Assembly (NCBI GenBank): GCA_003833135.1
Contig: QZLH01000369.1
Location: 16,109 to 80,108, forward strand
Direction: 5' to 3'
DNA: 64,000 nucleotides
From: Oehlia diaphana
Taxonomy: Eukaryota > Glomeromycota > Glomeromycetes > Glomerales > Glomeraceae
In this document: piece after piece, positions 25,259 to 35,459 of the stretch
Numbering within the stretch: the first letter of the stretch is position 1
Layout: every line of letters starts with the position of its first letter
Translations under genes and position numbers: made by a program
Notes under the pieces: generated by a model
What the model was told of the DNA's origin: nothing
Seen by the model: the letters and a program-made list of their open reading frames with translations, nothing else
Databases searched by the model: none

Positions 25259-28222
25259 ATGCAATTTTTCACGCCGACGCGAAACAAGTCAATATCTTTC
25301 TTCCTTATAGTACTATTATTTTTAAAATTAAGTACTGCTAAGTTAATTACATATGACTCATTAAATAATGAATTAACATCACATGATAATGTAGACTTTA
25401 TGGGAATAGATAAAGCAAGTTATGGAACAATTGTGGGAAAATTGCTCATAGCTTCCTTCTCAAAACCTATTGACGTTAAAGACGACCCTTGTAAAATAAA
25501 AAATTTACCCACAGACGTGACAATTGATATTGTGGTCATACCATTCCAAGATGCTTACGATATTGGTTGCAAATCATATTCACAAATTATAATCGCTAAT
25601 AATTGGAGGCTTAATAAAAATGGAGAGGTGGCTAATAATATACCTTATCCACCTAATAAGACTCCAGAAGAAGGAGGTAATAATAATAATAATGATCCGC
25701 CTAATTATAATAACAACGATAACAACAACAATGACAACAACGACAACAATGACAATAATAATGAAGTGGAGAATCCTCAACCACAGCAGCCACTCGCAGA
25801 AAATCAGGATGAGAATCCAAAAGGTATTAATAATGATGATAACATAAATAACATCCCGAATGGCAAAGGTGTCGATAATGCAAATCCTAAAAATAATGAT
25901 GCTAAAAATAACGATGCTAACAATAATGATGCTAAAAATAATGATGCTAAAAATAATGATATCCCTAATAATGATATCCCTAATGATGATATCCCCAATA
26001 ATGATATCCCTAATGATGATATCCCTAATAATGATATCCCTAATGATGATATCCCTAATAATGATAACGCTATCCCCAATAATAATGCTAATGACAATGG
26101 TAACGCTAAAGTTAACGGTATCCCCAATAACAATAATAATGATGATGCTAAGAATAATGATAATCCTAAGAATCCAGATCCAGTTAATAATGATCTGGAT
26201 GTACCTATAACAGTTCCGGATGTTACAACTTTATCAGATACTCCAGATGATTCACAATCTAGTTCAATTAAAACCATACCGAGTAATTCAGACGATCAAA
26301 GTAATTCAAACGATCAGACTAATGATCAGACTAATGATCAGAGTGATTCAAATGATTCAAATGATCAAGGAACTAGTTCAACTAATTCAATACCACCTAA
26401 AAACGACAACAACGATACCGGCGATTTTGATGTACCAATATCAGTTGATAAACCTACCATATTGGCAGATACTCCGACAGCTACCACAGGTCCACAATCA
26501 ACCCAGGATTCACAACCACAACCAACCGAAAATTCACAACCAACCGAAAATTCACAATCAACCGAAAATTCACAATCAACTGAAAATTCACAATCAACTG
26601 AAAATTCACAATCAACCGAAAATTCACAATCAGCCGAAAATTCACAATCAGCAGATTCACCACAACCGACCTCAGATACTGCAAAACCGACAGCTACAGA
26701 TACTACAGATACTCCTATTGGATTAAGAAAACGGCAACAACAAGAGCATGAATATGTTTATGTTCCTAAAGTTGTTATATTTTCTTCAATGAACGGCGGA
26801 GAACCTGGTATAAAGGAACTTTACAATGGAGACAGAAATGTATTAAAAGAATCTATACCTGGTTTAACGTTATTAAAATTTGAGGACGTTACTAGGTTAA
26901 AAAATGAAAATGATAAGATTGACCATGCAGAGATTTCTTCAGAAGATGGTAAATGGTATAGTTTGATTACAAGCCCATCTTGGGTTGCATGGAGCATAAT
27001 AATGAGTATAATATATGGTATCATCATTATAGTAGCAACTTATTTATTAGTAGTACATTATAATAAATGCGGTTTTACCAAAAGTCATGTCCAATATTAC
27101 TGTTATCCTGGGATAGCATTCATTTGCATATGTGGAATCATACTCTTATTGGTTGATCCTGGAGACGTCTACGAGGATCGATTGTCATTATTTAGCAGGA
27201 CAATAATCACCAATTTAAAAGTATTATTGTTAATGGTATTTTTTACCATTTTGGAAATTCAGTGGAAAAATGCAGCGTCCATGATATGTGAAACTCACAA
27301 CCATCATTATAAATGGATTTTAACTTATTTAAATAGATTTTTTTCATACGTTCTCGGCATTTGTAGTTTCATTTTTATAATATGTTTTCTTATAAAAACT
27401 TTACTAGTTTTAGATACTACAGCAAGTTGGTTTAGTCTAATATTTAAGTTAACTTACATATTTGAATCGATTTCCTTTGGCCTTATTGGTATCGAATTTG
27501 TATTATATGGTAGCTTTATAATTAGCGCCATAAAAAGGAGGAGCCGAGAACAAAGATTAAGATATAGAAAGAGGAGGACAGCCGTAAAAACGTTAATTAT
27601 GAACATTTCTCTTATATCAGCTGTTGTTTTTCTTATATTATCTGGTGCAGTACAATTTTTATTACCAACACTAGTAAATTTTTGGGTTCAATTGGTGTTG
27701 GGAAACGTAGCCACCGCTACCGCATGTATAATCATAATCGTGGTTCTACAAGATAAGACGATTAGAGAGCATATCCAATGGGCAAAAAATTTACAAATAA
27801 ATATTAGAGAGATCGATCAGAGGACCACCGTAAACATTCCACCCACTCCGCCGACTCCACAAACTCCACAAACTCCGCAGACGCTAACATCCATGACCTC
27901 TTTAATAAGAAATCTGACTACGATCAATGAACTACCAACAAGAAATGATATGCCTAATAGGCCATCTACCGAATATAGAGGATCTAACGGATTTAGCGGT
28001 GCCAACTATCCAAATAGATTTAGCGGTGCCAATAATTATTATAGATATAGCGGTAACTATTCTAATAGGTTTAGCAGTGCTGGTAACTCGAATAGATTTA
28101 GTAGTATTAATAGTAATAATTCAAATAGAAGATTTAGTAGTGCAAGAGAATCGATGTATAGCATATATACTAGCGTTAACGACATGAACTATTCGAATCA
28201 ATATTTTTTAGATACTTTATAA
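25259..28222 (+). CDS. large 7-TM protein with PA-like ectodomain split by low-complexity repeats
   Basis: A single-exon frame of 987 residues. Residues 1-27 form a signal peptide (hydrophobic FFLIVLLFLKL). Residues about 28-120 resemble the first half of a protease-associated (PA) fold (GTIVGKLLIASFS, then IVVIPFQDAYDIGC). Residues about 121-495 are low complexity: poly-N, ten-residue NNDIPNDDIP repeats, then SQSTEN hexapeptides. Residues about 500-560 (VPKVVIFSSMNGGEPG, IPGLTLLKFEDV) look like the second half of the PA fold. Seven helices follow, from about residue 574 (WVAWSIIMSIIYGI) to about 835. The 150-residue cytoplasmic tail has TPPTPQTPQTPQ repeats and several NRFSG or NRFSS motifs that resemble phosphosites. 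A receptor-like or trafficking role at the plasma membrane or in endomembranes is inferred. The PA assignment is tentative. Confidence 0.85.
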   Translation: MQFFTPTRNKSISFFLIVLLFLKLSTAKLITYDSLNNELTSHDNVDFMGIDKASYGTIVGKLLIASFSKPIDVKDDPCKIKNLPTDVTIDIVVIPFQDAYDIGCKSYSQIIIANNWRLNKNGEVANNIPYPPNKTPEEGGNNNNNDPPNYNNNDNNNNDNNDNNDNNNEVENPQPQQPLAENQDENPKGINNDDNINNIPNGKGVDNANPKNNDAKNNDANNNDAKNNDAKNNDIPNNDIPNDDIPNNDIPNDDIPNNDIPNDDIPNNDNAIPNNNANDNGNAKVNGIPNNNNNDDAKNNDNPKNPDPVNNDLDVPITVPDVTTLSDTPDDSQSSSIKTIPSNSDDQSNSNDQTNDQTNDQSDSNDSNDQGTSSTNSIPPKNDNNDTGDFDVPISVDKPTILADTPTATTGPQSTQDSQPQPTENSQPTENSQSTENSQSTENSQSTENSQSTENSQSAENSQSADSPQPTSDTAKPTATDTTDTPIGLRKRQQQEHEYVYVPKVVIFSSMNGGEPGIKELYNGDRNVLKESIPGLTLLKFEDVTRLKNENDKIDHAEISSEDGKWYSLITSPSWVAWSIIMSIIYGIIIIVATYLLVVHYNKCGFTKSHVQYYCYPGIAFICICGIILLLVDPGDVYEDRLSLFSRTIITNLKVLLLMVFFTILEIQWKNAASMICETHNHHYKWILTYLNRFFSYVLGICSFIFIICFLIKTLLVLDTTASWFSLIFKLTYIFESISFGLIGIEFVLYGSFIISAIKRRSREQRLRYRKRRTAVKTLIMNISLISAVVFLILSGAVQFLLPTLVNFWVQLVLGNVATATACIIIIVVLQDKTIREHIQWAKNLQINIREIDQRTTVNIPPTPPTPQTPQTPQTLTSMTSLIRNLTTINELPTRNDMPNRPSTEYRGSNGFSGANYPNRFSGANNYYRYSGNYSNRFSSAGNSNRFSSINSNNSNRRFSSARESMYSIYTSVNDMNYSNQYFLDTL
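25884..26070 (+). repeat. in-frame N/D/I/P/A repeat tract
   Basis: Tandem 15- and 30-bp units (AATAATGATGCTAAA, AATAATGATATCCCT, AATGATGATATCCCT) encode NNDAK, NNDIP and NDDIP. The units keep the frame and nearly identical codons, so expansion looks recent. Confidence 0.85.
26518..26655 (+). repeat. in-frame 18-bp SQSTEN repeat tract
   Basis: About seven copies of AATTCACAATCAACCGAA (NSQSTE) with few synonymous changes. It lies in the predicted luminal or extracellular stalk. Confidence 0.88.
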
Positions 28223-29654
28223 CAAAAAAAAACATTTTAAAAAAAATTTTTTCTTAAAAAAAAAAAAAAAATAAAAATTAGTTTTTTAGTTTCCTTTTTT
28301 TTTGTATTCTTTTATTTTTTGAAATTTTCAAAAAAAAAAAGAAAAAAAATCTTTGAAATTTCAAAAAAAGTAATTGAAGAACTAAGATTCTTACAAAATT
28401 AATTTTATTCTTTTGTACAAATGTTAAATATGAAAAATAAATACTGTGTTTTTTTTTTTAATTTTTTTTTTTTGGTAAATTCTTTGGAGGAATTAAAAAT
28501 ATTAATCAACAATCATGTCATTAAAAAAAAACTCTCGTGATGTCTATCAAAGAAATTTCAAATGTTTTTCTAAGTTATTTACGTAATTTATGGCATTCTT
28601 AAAAAATATTGACGCGTCCAACGAGTCACTTTTTAGTCGATAGAAACTACTAATGTCATTAATAAGTTTGTTTAGTAAGCTATGTAGATACAATTAATGG
28701 TTGCGCAAATAACCAGAACGATCAATACCTCATCCATGATTCTCTTCTCAACGGATTGTATTTGGACCATAACTATATGGTCTATTATCGTCAAAGTTAA
28801 GGGTTTCTGATTTTTATTGTTGATATTGTCCTTATTAATTTTCGCCCGAGCAAAAAGACCAATGATTAATTAATAATATATTGCTCTAGTCCTATCACGG
28901 AAATACGATGAGCCAGGGCGCAAAGCACGTTAAAATTATTTTTCCATTGTCCGATCGATAAATATTTTACAATTTAGCCGTCAACGACTAATACAGGACG
29001 TCTATATTTTTTTGTCATAATATTATCTCAACATATCCCATTTAACATACCACAAACTCATTGCAGCGTTTCTAAATTTCTTTGAGATCCGAAAATTTAA
29101 TTAAAAAAGCCGATTAACATACATATATTAACGATAAAATGTATTCAAATGCACAGATAAAAAGACTAACCTGTTAAGCCGCCTAGTCTCACATACGGGA
29201 GTGTTGATTCGAAAATACAAAACTAAGAGACGAGAAAAACGTTATGCATATTGCAAACCCTTTTCGTATGAAGATACCACTCTGAAGTTAATTACATGTC
29301 ATTATAATAGTTTGAACTAACAAATTCTGTAATTTATTAATTCGTTTCATATATTTATTTTTATATACCATGTCTGAAAGATATTCTAAGATGTAATGAA
29401 TTAGAATCAGAACCAATCAGCGCTTTTATCAACTAATGAGGTGTGGATTTTGGACATACTATAAAATATCAATATAATAAATGCTATGGTTGTTTATTTA
29501 ACGAATATACATAAAATATAATAATTATATAAATATAAATATGAATACTAAAAGATTGATAATAATATATACATAAAGATATAATAAATATATAAATATA
29601 AAAATATAAAAATTACATAGTCCCATATATGATATTTAAAGCAGTACATAATTG
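28223..29654. other. intergenic
   Basis: AT-rich spacer between the convergent 7-TM and MYND genes. T/A-runs just after the 7-TM stop may belong to its 3' end region. No gene was seen. Confidence 0.5.
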
Positions 29655-30776
29655 TTATTCGAATTTTTTCAAAGGATATAAGTTTTTCAAAAGATAGGGT
29701 TTCAGTACTTCGTTAGGAAGAATGGAGCGGACATAATTGAAGATTTTTCCCGACACGCAGGCCTTGTGCAAATCCCGTGGATCAAACTGAGGATGTTTGA
29801 TTAACTTCGTATACATTTGTCTAAGTTGTCTTTTCTCATCTTCTGTACGACAATTCATAAAACCGTAATCAGCCCATATAGGAGGGCTGAGACGTACGGA
29901 ATCGCCCAACGCATATTGCTTAAGGGAATAGACGCTAGGTCTAAATTGCTTGTATCCAAAAACCTCTATCCCGCACTTTGATAGCCAACTGCAGTCGCTA
30001 CATTTTCTCTTTAACAAGTCCACTACTGACCCAGACACATAAGCATCATTGAATTCATCAATCGTGCAACCCTTTTGAACAATAAGTTCCTGGTACAGTT
30101 CACCCAACCTTTTTTCTTCTTCCTCTCCTAAGTGGTCTTGACTAACTTTACAAGTACAAAATCCAAAATCGATCCAAATGTCTTGTTCAATATTCGGAAT
30201 ACATCCCGTGAGTATGATTAAGTAAAGAGCAAAAATTTTATGCTTCGATTCTGGAAGAGACTCAATGGGAACTGTTTGATCTTGTTCGGAAAGATATGGT
30301 TTAACAATTGCATAATATCTATCTGCAATAGATTTAGTAGATTTTTCACCTTCATATTTATGCAAACCCTGCAATACATGCTCATTTTTTAAAAACCATT
30401 TGTAGTATCCGCTAGTGAAACCTCCATCATCATATGTCTCTTTGATTTTAATTGATAATTCGCCATTTTCCCACCATGAATGGATTTGTGACGCACTACA
30501 ACCTATAATTGTTATAAGGCCAATGTACAAGCCTAGAAGCATCGTTTTATCCTGTTTTTGCATACAGTTGATAAAGCCGTATTCATATAGCACCGCAATA
30601 TTCGTGGGCATCAAATTTTCGTTAGCATTCTTAACAAGAATATCTGCAGATCTCGGGGGACAGTCAATCTTATGATTTGTGTAGTCTTTCTTTTGACAAA
30701 ACGCGCTACAGTAATACCTTTTTTGGCATCTTGAACAATATTTAGTTGTAGGTTTTTTGCATATACTACATTCCAT
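29655..30776 (-). CDS. MYND zinc-finger protein with three internal repeats
   Basis: An uninterrupted frame of 373 residues. A MYND finger occupies residues 3-39: C3-x2-C6, C14-x2-C17, C23-x3-C27, H35 and C39. MYND fingers bind zinc and mediate protein-protein contacts. The rest of the protein contains three copies of a module of roughly 50 residues. They begin YEYGFINC (about 65), IDFGFCTC (about 203) and ADYGFMNC (about 304). Each continues with a charged helix ending in a LY..LI motif and, in the last two, a conserved VSGS/VSGK turn. The repeat was not recognised as a named domain. This class is common in Glomeromycotina. No intron is evident. The flank is AT-rich with no clear promoter motif. 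Confidence 0.82.
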   Translation of the reverse strand: MECSICKKPTTKYCSRCQKRYYCSAFCQKKDYTNHKIDCPPRSADILVKNANENLMPTNIAVLYEYGFINCMQKQDKTMLLGLYIGLITIIGCSASQIHSWWENGELSIKIKETYDDGGFTSGYYKWFLKNEHVLQGLHKYEGEKSTKSIADRYYAIVKPYLSEQDQTVPIESLPESKHKIFALYLIILTGCIPNIEQDIWIDFGFCTCKVSQDHLGEEEEKRLGELYQELIVQKGCTIDEFNDAYVSGSVVDLLKRKCSDCSWLSKCGIEVFGYKQFRPSVYSLKQYALGDSVRLSPPIWADYGFMNCRTEDEKRQLRQMYTKLIKHPQFDPRDLHKACVSGKIFNYVRSILPNEVLKPYLLKNLYPLKKFE

Positions 30777-31334
30777 TTTACAATATTCAGAATTTAAAAA
30801 AAGGAAATGTTTTGGGAAGAAATTGTGCCTTGCTATATATATGTGAGAAAATTGTTATGTTGTGCTAAGTTACACAAATTGTGATTCAGATCATGTGCTA
30901 ATGAAGGCTAAAGACTGAAATTTTACTAACTGATCTGCCTCTAAATCTCATATTGAAAGATCAAATTTCTGAATTTTCGATTTTCGAACAGGTGTGATAA
31001 AAGGATTAAGATTCTCCACTAATTGTTTCGCGAAATAATGGTAGAATCACGTGATTTGAAGTAGGATGATGTCGTATACGAGGATGTCGTCATTATTACC
31101 TAACCAAAAACTCCACCTAGAGACCTAGACGCAAAAATTAAATTAAATTTCCAAAGATAATTATCAATAGTATAGTCCAAATCAATAAACATTTAGCATT
31201 CGTTTTACTTAAAACCCAAGATATATTTACAAGATTTTTGGAATCCCTAGGATCCGCGCCCAAAAAATTTACTGGTGAATAAAATAATGTCCAACTATTT
31301 TTATTTAAATAGGTTTAATTATCAATACAAAGAA
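30777..31334. other. intergenic
   Basis: The spacer between the MYND gene and the hAT relic shows no gene. Confidence 0.5.
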
Positions 31335-32450
31335 AGGAAATTATTGATAAACTTCAGCAAGTTACAGGGAAGTTCTCGTTAATGACTGATATGTGGACTT
31401 CTACTGTAAATTGAGAAGCTTTTTTGGGACTGACTATTCACTACGTAGATTCTGATTGGAAACTGTAATTTCTTCTCGATATTATTCCTTTTGCAATTAG
31501 GCATTCTGGTGTGAATATCGCCCAAGAAATCATATGCGTCTTAGGAAAATTCACTATTTTTGACAGAATTATTGCACTCACGAATGATAACGATTCTGCA
31601 ATGCTAGCTTGTGGAAGAGAAATTGTGCTTTTGATGCCGATTTTTCTTTGATGACTTTTTCGCACTACCATTGTGCGGCACATGTACTAAATCTAGGAGT
31701 GATAAAAGGGTTGGAAACAGTCAATAAATCCGTTATAAAAGCATGCAAAATAACAAGTATTATTAAGAATTCAACTCATTCACTTCGTGCCTTTTGTAAT
31801 TTAAAAAATATCAAATACCTCAAGCCTATCTTGGATATTGAGACACGCTGGAATTCAAGTTATTATATGCTGAAATGCTTACTCTTTGTCCTGACGATGA
31901 TGATCAATTGGATTGCAATTAATGTAAGTTAATGAAACGTATAGTTGTTTTTTGTTATTTTATAATATTGCTTTCCAATAGGACACTTTACTTCTCATTG
32001 AGCTTCTGGACAGAGCCACCAAATTATCTGCGACTTCATACCCAACATTTACCTAGAAATTCGGCTCCACTTACTCCAATTACTAAAAGAAATCGACAAT
32101 ATTTCACATTACTTCAAAATAATGCAGTACCCATGGACGAAATGAAATTTTAACTTCAGAACTGGAAATGGAAATAGAAACAGAGTTAAGTCATTATTTT
32201 GAACAATCAGTTGATGAAGAAGCTGAGCCTCTTTTGTGGTGGTAAGCTCATTTAAATGAGTTTCCAGTTTTAAGTAAGATGGCTCGAGACTATCTAACAA
32301 TACAAGCAATGGGCATTGCATCAGAGCAAGCATTTTCGATCACCAGAAATGTGATTATAAAGACTCAGAATCATTTATTACCAGAGCGAGACGGCGAGGG
32401 CAAGTTTGCGTGCGAAAAGCTGGAAGAGGAAATGTACATACTCATTGAAT
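31335..32450 (+). pseudogene. hAT-family transposase relic
   Basis: Homology passes across frames and stops. It begins with LMTDMWTS, the start of the catalytic RNase H-like fold, and ALTNDNDSAM, a degraded catalytic Asp region. HYHCAAHVLNLGV, ILDIETRWNSSYYML and PLLWW follow, and the C-terminal dimerisation block FPVLSKMARDYLTIQ then GIASEQAFSI comes last. These landmarks occur in hAT order. In-frame stops and frame changes disrupt it (for example a TGA after STVN near 31412 and a TAA near 31468). An intron-like GTAAGT...CAATAG at 31925-31979 separates two frames and would be a normal spliced intron. The N-terminal BED finger and terminal repeats were not found. Confidence 0.8.
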
Positions 32451-32529
32451 ATACAATTCCAGGGATTCTCACTTCCCGATCATATGTCTGGGCATTGGGA
32501 TTTCCGTCTTGGATCAACTGTGGATAAGG

Positions 32530-33439
32530 GTTTGGTAAAAGTTCCTTAATTATGAAAATTTTATCCTTTAGCTATAAATAATTGAACGGTAAAATAAAAC
32601 TTAATAATGGTACTATAAATAGCGAACAATTAACAGTAACAATAACAATAACTGATAACAATAACATTGTAAATAGCGAATATTAATAAATTTCATTCTT
32701 TAACTGTATATAGGTCAAATTGGGGTTCTGGGACAAAATTTCTGAATAGGTATACAAAAGTGTGTGACCTTCTGACCACTTTCTCAATATATGAATTTTT
32801 GAAAACTTTATTAAACCTCAAATTAATTTACAAGACCAGGAAACATATCGAAATCCAATATTGAATTCAAGCTTAAAATCGAGCTAGGCTTAAATCCTGT
32901 TAACATACCTCCTTATCCAAATTTTAAATTTCCAAGATCATGATGTACACCATCTTTGTTAACGTGCTGGCCTCTTTTAATTCCAAATAATATAACGAAA
33001 AAAGTATGCTATACTGCTTGTACTTGAAAAGAACCCTGAGCACTGAGAATTGAAGTGTCTGAGTGTGCTCGTGGTTTGACCAATCAAGCATAATTAGCAT
33101 ACCATTTTTTTATGTTATCCTAGAGTTAATTCTAAAGCTAATTCATTAATATTATCAAAGAGAAAAATTTACACCTAAGGTGTAAAGTTTTCCTGTATTC
33201 GAAATCAAAGTTAAAAAGATATAGATCATGTTTTAGCTTACCATTAATTTCTTGATATACAGGAAACCATTTCTAGTGCCATTTTCATTTACACAAACAT
33301 TAGGACAAAGGAGTCTCACCTCAGGTGTAAAAAATTTGGGCTAGGTGTAAATTTTTTAGTATACAAGATATATATGTTCCACTTCTAAGTCTCACCCTCT
33401 AAGTCTTCTAACCTATAAAGTCTAACCCTAATATGTCTT
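32530..33439. other. intergenic with a candidate short inverted-repeat element
   Basis: No gene. Contains the inverted repeat 33163-33356. Confidence 0.5.
33163..33356. repeat. candidate small inverted-repeat element
   Basis: AAAAATTTACACCTA at 33163-33177 is the exact reverse complement of TAGGTGTAAATTTTT at 33342-33356. An extra inverted AGGTGTAAA lies inside each end. No clear target duplication was seen. Confidence 0.45.
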
Positions 33440-33673
33440 CTAAATGATACCCAAAGCCTTATCCCAAAGCCTATCAACATACTGGGTCACATAATAACTA
33501 TTAGCATGCTTTCTACAAAGGCCGAGTTCAAAGCTAGTCAGCTTGCAACATACACTACAAAGAAAACGCTTTCTAGCTTTCCAATGTTCATGACACCCTT
33601 CAGGCCGATGGCAGGTCCGTTCACAGACACCTTCAGTTCTGAGTAAATAGTTGTAAGAATATTCGCCTATCAT
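33440..33673 (-). CDS. small Cys/His-rich protein, paralog 1
   Basis: 77 residues from the ATG of MIGEYSYN. A longer non-ATG extension would overlap the divergent gene at 33755. The motif C-x3-C-x5-GC-x2-HWK is followed by LCSVC and a second C/H pair (GLCRKH), suggesting one or two zinc-binding sites. It shares the C.R.C....GC..HWK...LC..C pattern with the protein at 34360-34578, 0.7 kb away on the same strand, so the two are paralogs. An AG at 33666-33667 upstream of GCGAATATTC could be a splice acceptor from an upstream exon. Function unknown. It may be cargo of one of the nearby elements. Confidence 0.45.
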   Translation of the reverse strand: MIGEYSYNYLLRTEGVCERTCHRPEGCHEHWKARKRFLCSVCCKLTSFELGLCRKHANSYYVTQYVDRLWDKALGII

Positions 33674-33754
33674 AGTAACAAGAAATAAATATTTTATTTT
33701 AAACAAAAGATTTAGTAATATTAATACAAGCACCAGGATAGCAACACTTTCACA

Positions 33755-34189
33755 ATGAGTATACAAATTCAATTAGCTGAAACAAAGCCCATCTTCTAGA
33801 AAATTGAGGAGGCATTAATAAACATAATCAAGGCAGAACTCTATTATAGAAGGCCAAAGGATGGCAAATTCATGCAAAATTATAAAGAGAGAGTTAAGAA
33901 ATTACGCCAAGCAGAAGATCCTGAAGAATACGTATTAAAGTTAGCCCAAACTATATTCCCTAATAAAGATAAATATCATCAAATTATGGATGACTACAAA
34001 TCATATTATGGAAAAGATCCAAAGATTCTTAATTCCATTATGGAACTATATAAGTTATATTATAAATTAGCTAAGAATTATTTCGTTACAGAAGCCAAAA
34101 TTAATGAGGAAGCAGAAGATTTCCTTAATTTGTTAATTGGTAAGCACCCACTGGGGAGGCAATTCTGTATCAAAGGGAATAACCATTAA
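33755..34189 (+). pseudogene. unknown gene with early in-frame stop
   Basis: The frame opens at the ATG at 33755 (MSIQIQLAETKPIF), meets a TAG at 33797-33799 and stays open to 34189. The downstream part (from KIEEALINIIKAEL) is charged and helical, with KERVKKLRQAEDPEEY and FPNKDKYHQIMDDYK. Codon use and continuity on both sides of the stop suggest one gene of about 144 residues with a nonsense change, or a sequencing error. It lies between two Cys/His paralogs on the opposite strand. Not recognised. Confidence 0.45.
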
Positions 34190-34359
34190 TTCTTCTTGAA
34201 CAAAGATCTTTCAGGACGTTTGAGCATATAATCATTATTATCAATTAGCCCAAAGGGGGCTGGGGCCTCCGGCTGAAATTTGCCAAAAAAATTTTTATTA
34301 ATATGGGTTTATTAAAGTAAATGACCATCATACAAGTAGGCATCACCATTATGACAAAC

Positions 34360-34578
34360 TTATTTGTTGTTTATCTCTTTTGAGATGACGATAAATTTTT
34401 TTGGCATGCTTGGAGCAATAGCCCTTATAAGATAATGTTTATCGCATATTCTACATAGAGATTTTAGCATATTATTTGCATCCGATTTCCAGTGGAGCGA
34501 ACATCCTGCCAAGTGGGTGCAGACTCGGCCACAAGCGCTCCCATTCCTTTTGATATGGGGACAGGTTATACAATCCAT
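34360..34578 (-). CDS. small Cys/His-rich protein, paralog 2
   Basis: 72 residues from ATG at 34578. It has a CITCPHIKRNGSACGRVC start, then LAGCSLHWK and LCRICDKHYL. The spacing C-x3-C-x5-GC-x2-HWK followed by LCxxC repeats the pattern of the protein at 33440-33673, so a zinc-binding fold is inferred. The C-terminus is basic. No named family was recognised. Confidence 0.45.
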   Translation of the reverse strand: MDCITCPHIKRNGSACGRVCTHLAGCSLHWKSDANNMLKSLCRICDKHYLIRAIAPSMPKKFIVISKEINNK

Positions 34579-34721
34579 CTAAAGTATTTAGATTATATTC
34601 TTTCTTCACCTCCATTATAAAAATCTGATTTCAAATTATGAAAAAATCCGAATTGAACTGTGGTGGAAAAAGTATATCATAAACGATCAATCATATACAA
34701 CAGCATACTACTTACATTACT

Positions 34722-35320
34722 ATGGATACACAAAAAACAGTACTCAATATTTTGTCAGACCGATGGATCAACCCAAAAGGAAAGCTATTCCGGAAGTTGA
34801 TTCGTGAAGGTTATAAATATGCTGATAGACTTTCGGATTATTTAGAAGATATTGGGACTATGTATGTTGGTGAATTCGAATTGGACCCTTTAGTAGACTT
34901 CTACCACCCAGCTTTAATTCCACCTCTATCTATTTTAACGAGTAGAGCGGATATTCGTAAAAATTTTCCTATTAGTGTAGAATCTGCTGTTGTAGGAGGA
35001 ATGAGTTTATTTACCCTGGAAAAAAATAAACGATCCTCACTTCAAAATCTAACCCGAATGAATCATTCCAGTGATAACTTGTTCACACTAATAGGATTAA
35101 CTTGGGAGCAAGAAGAGATGAAAACTTGGAGGAATGACGCGCTCATGAAATTCCCCCATCACCCAGATTTAGTCCTTTCAAAGCACAAACCAGGTGCTTT
35201 ATACTCACCAAGACGAATGTTTTAGGGCCAGGACAAATACTAGCTCTAGCACGAATGTTTATTAAAATGTTATTAGATACAGATGAATTTGTTTATAGCC
35301 TTGGAATGGCAGTTCCATGA
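34722..35320 (+). CDS. unknown protein, probably frameshifted near its 3' end
   Basis: An ATG-started frame of 167 residues (MDTQKTVLNILSDRWINPKG at the N-terminus) ends at TAG 35223-35225. A second frame begins across the stop and reads LGPGQILALARMFIKMLLD to a TGA at 35318-35320. It looks like a natural continuation, so the gene is probably about 200 residues with one frame change or a very short intron. Helices and a HHPDLVLSKHKPG segment are visible. Not recognised. G+C is higher than in the surrounding intergenic DNA. Confidence 0.45.
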
Positions 35321-35459
35321 CTATATATTTTTTTCGCTAATCATATATACCTGCAAAATTCAATTTTTTTTTATTAATACAAGATAAAAATAAATACAAA
35401 AGTTAGGGATATTACTCATGATACATGACGTCTAGGCTAATATACATGCAAATAGCCGA

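Noticed and set aside
25580..26726. Open frames on both strands overlapping the 7-TM gene
   Set aside because: They are shadows of the in-frame repeats (runs of Ile, Leu, Met). The 987-residue frame has a signal peptide, membrane helices and correct context.
34200..34300. GC-rich GGGGCTGGGGCCTCCGGCTG stretch considered as an RNA gene
   Set aside because: It does not fold into a recognisable tRNA or other RNA, and no A or B box was seen.
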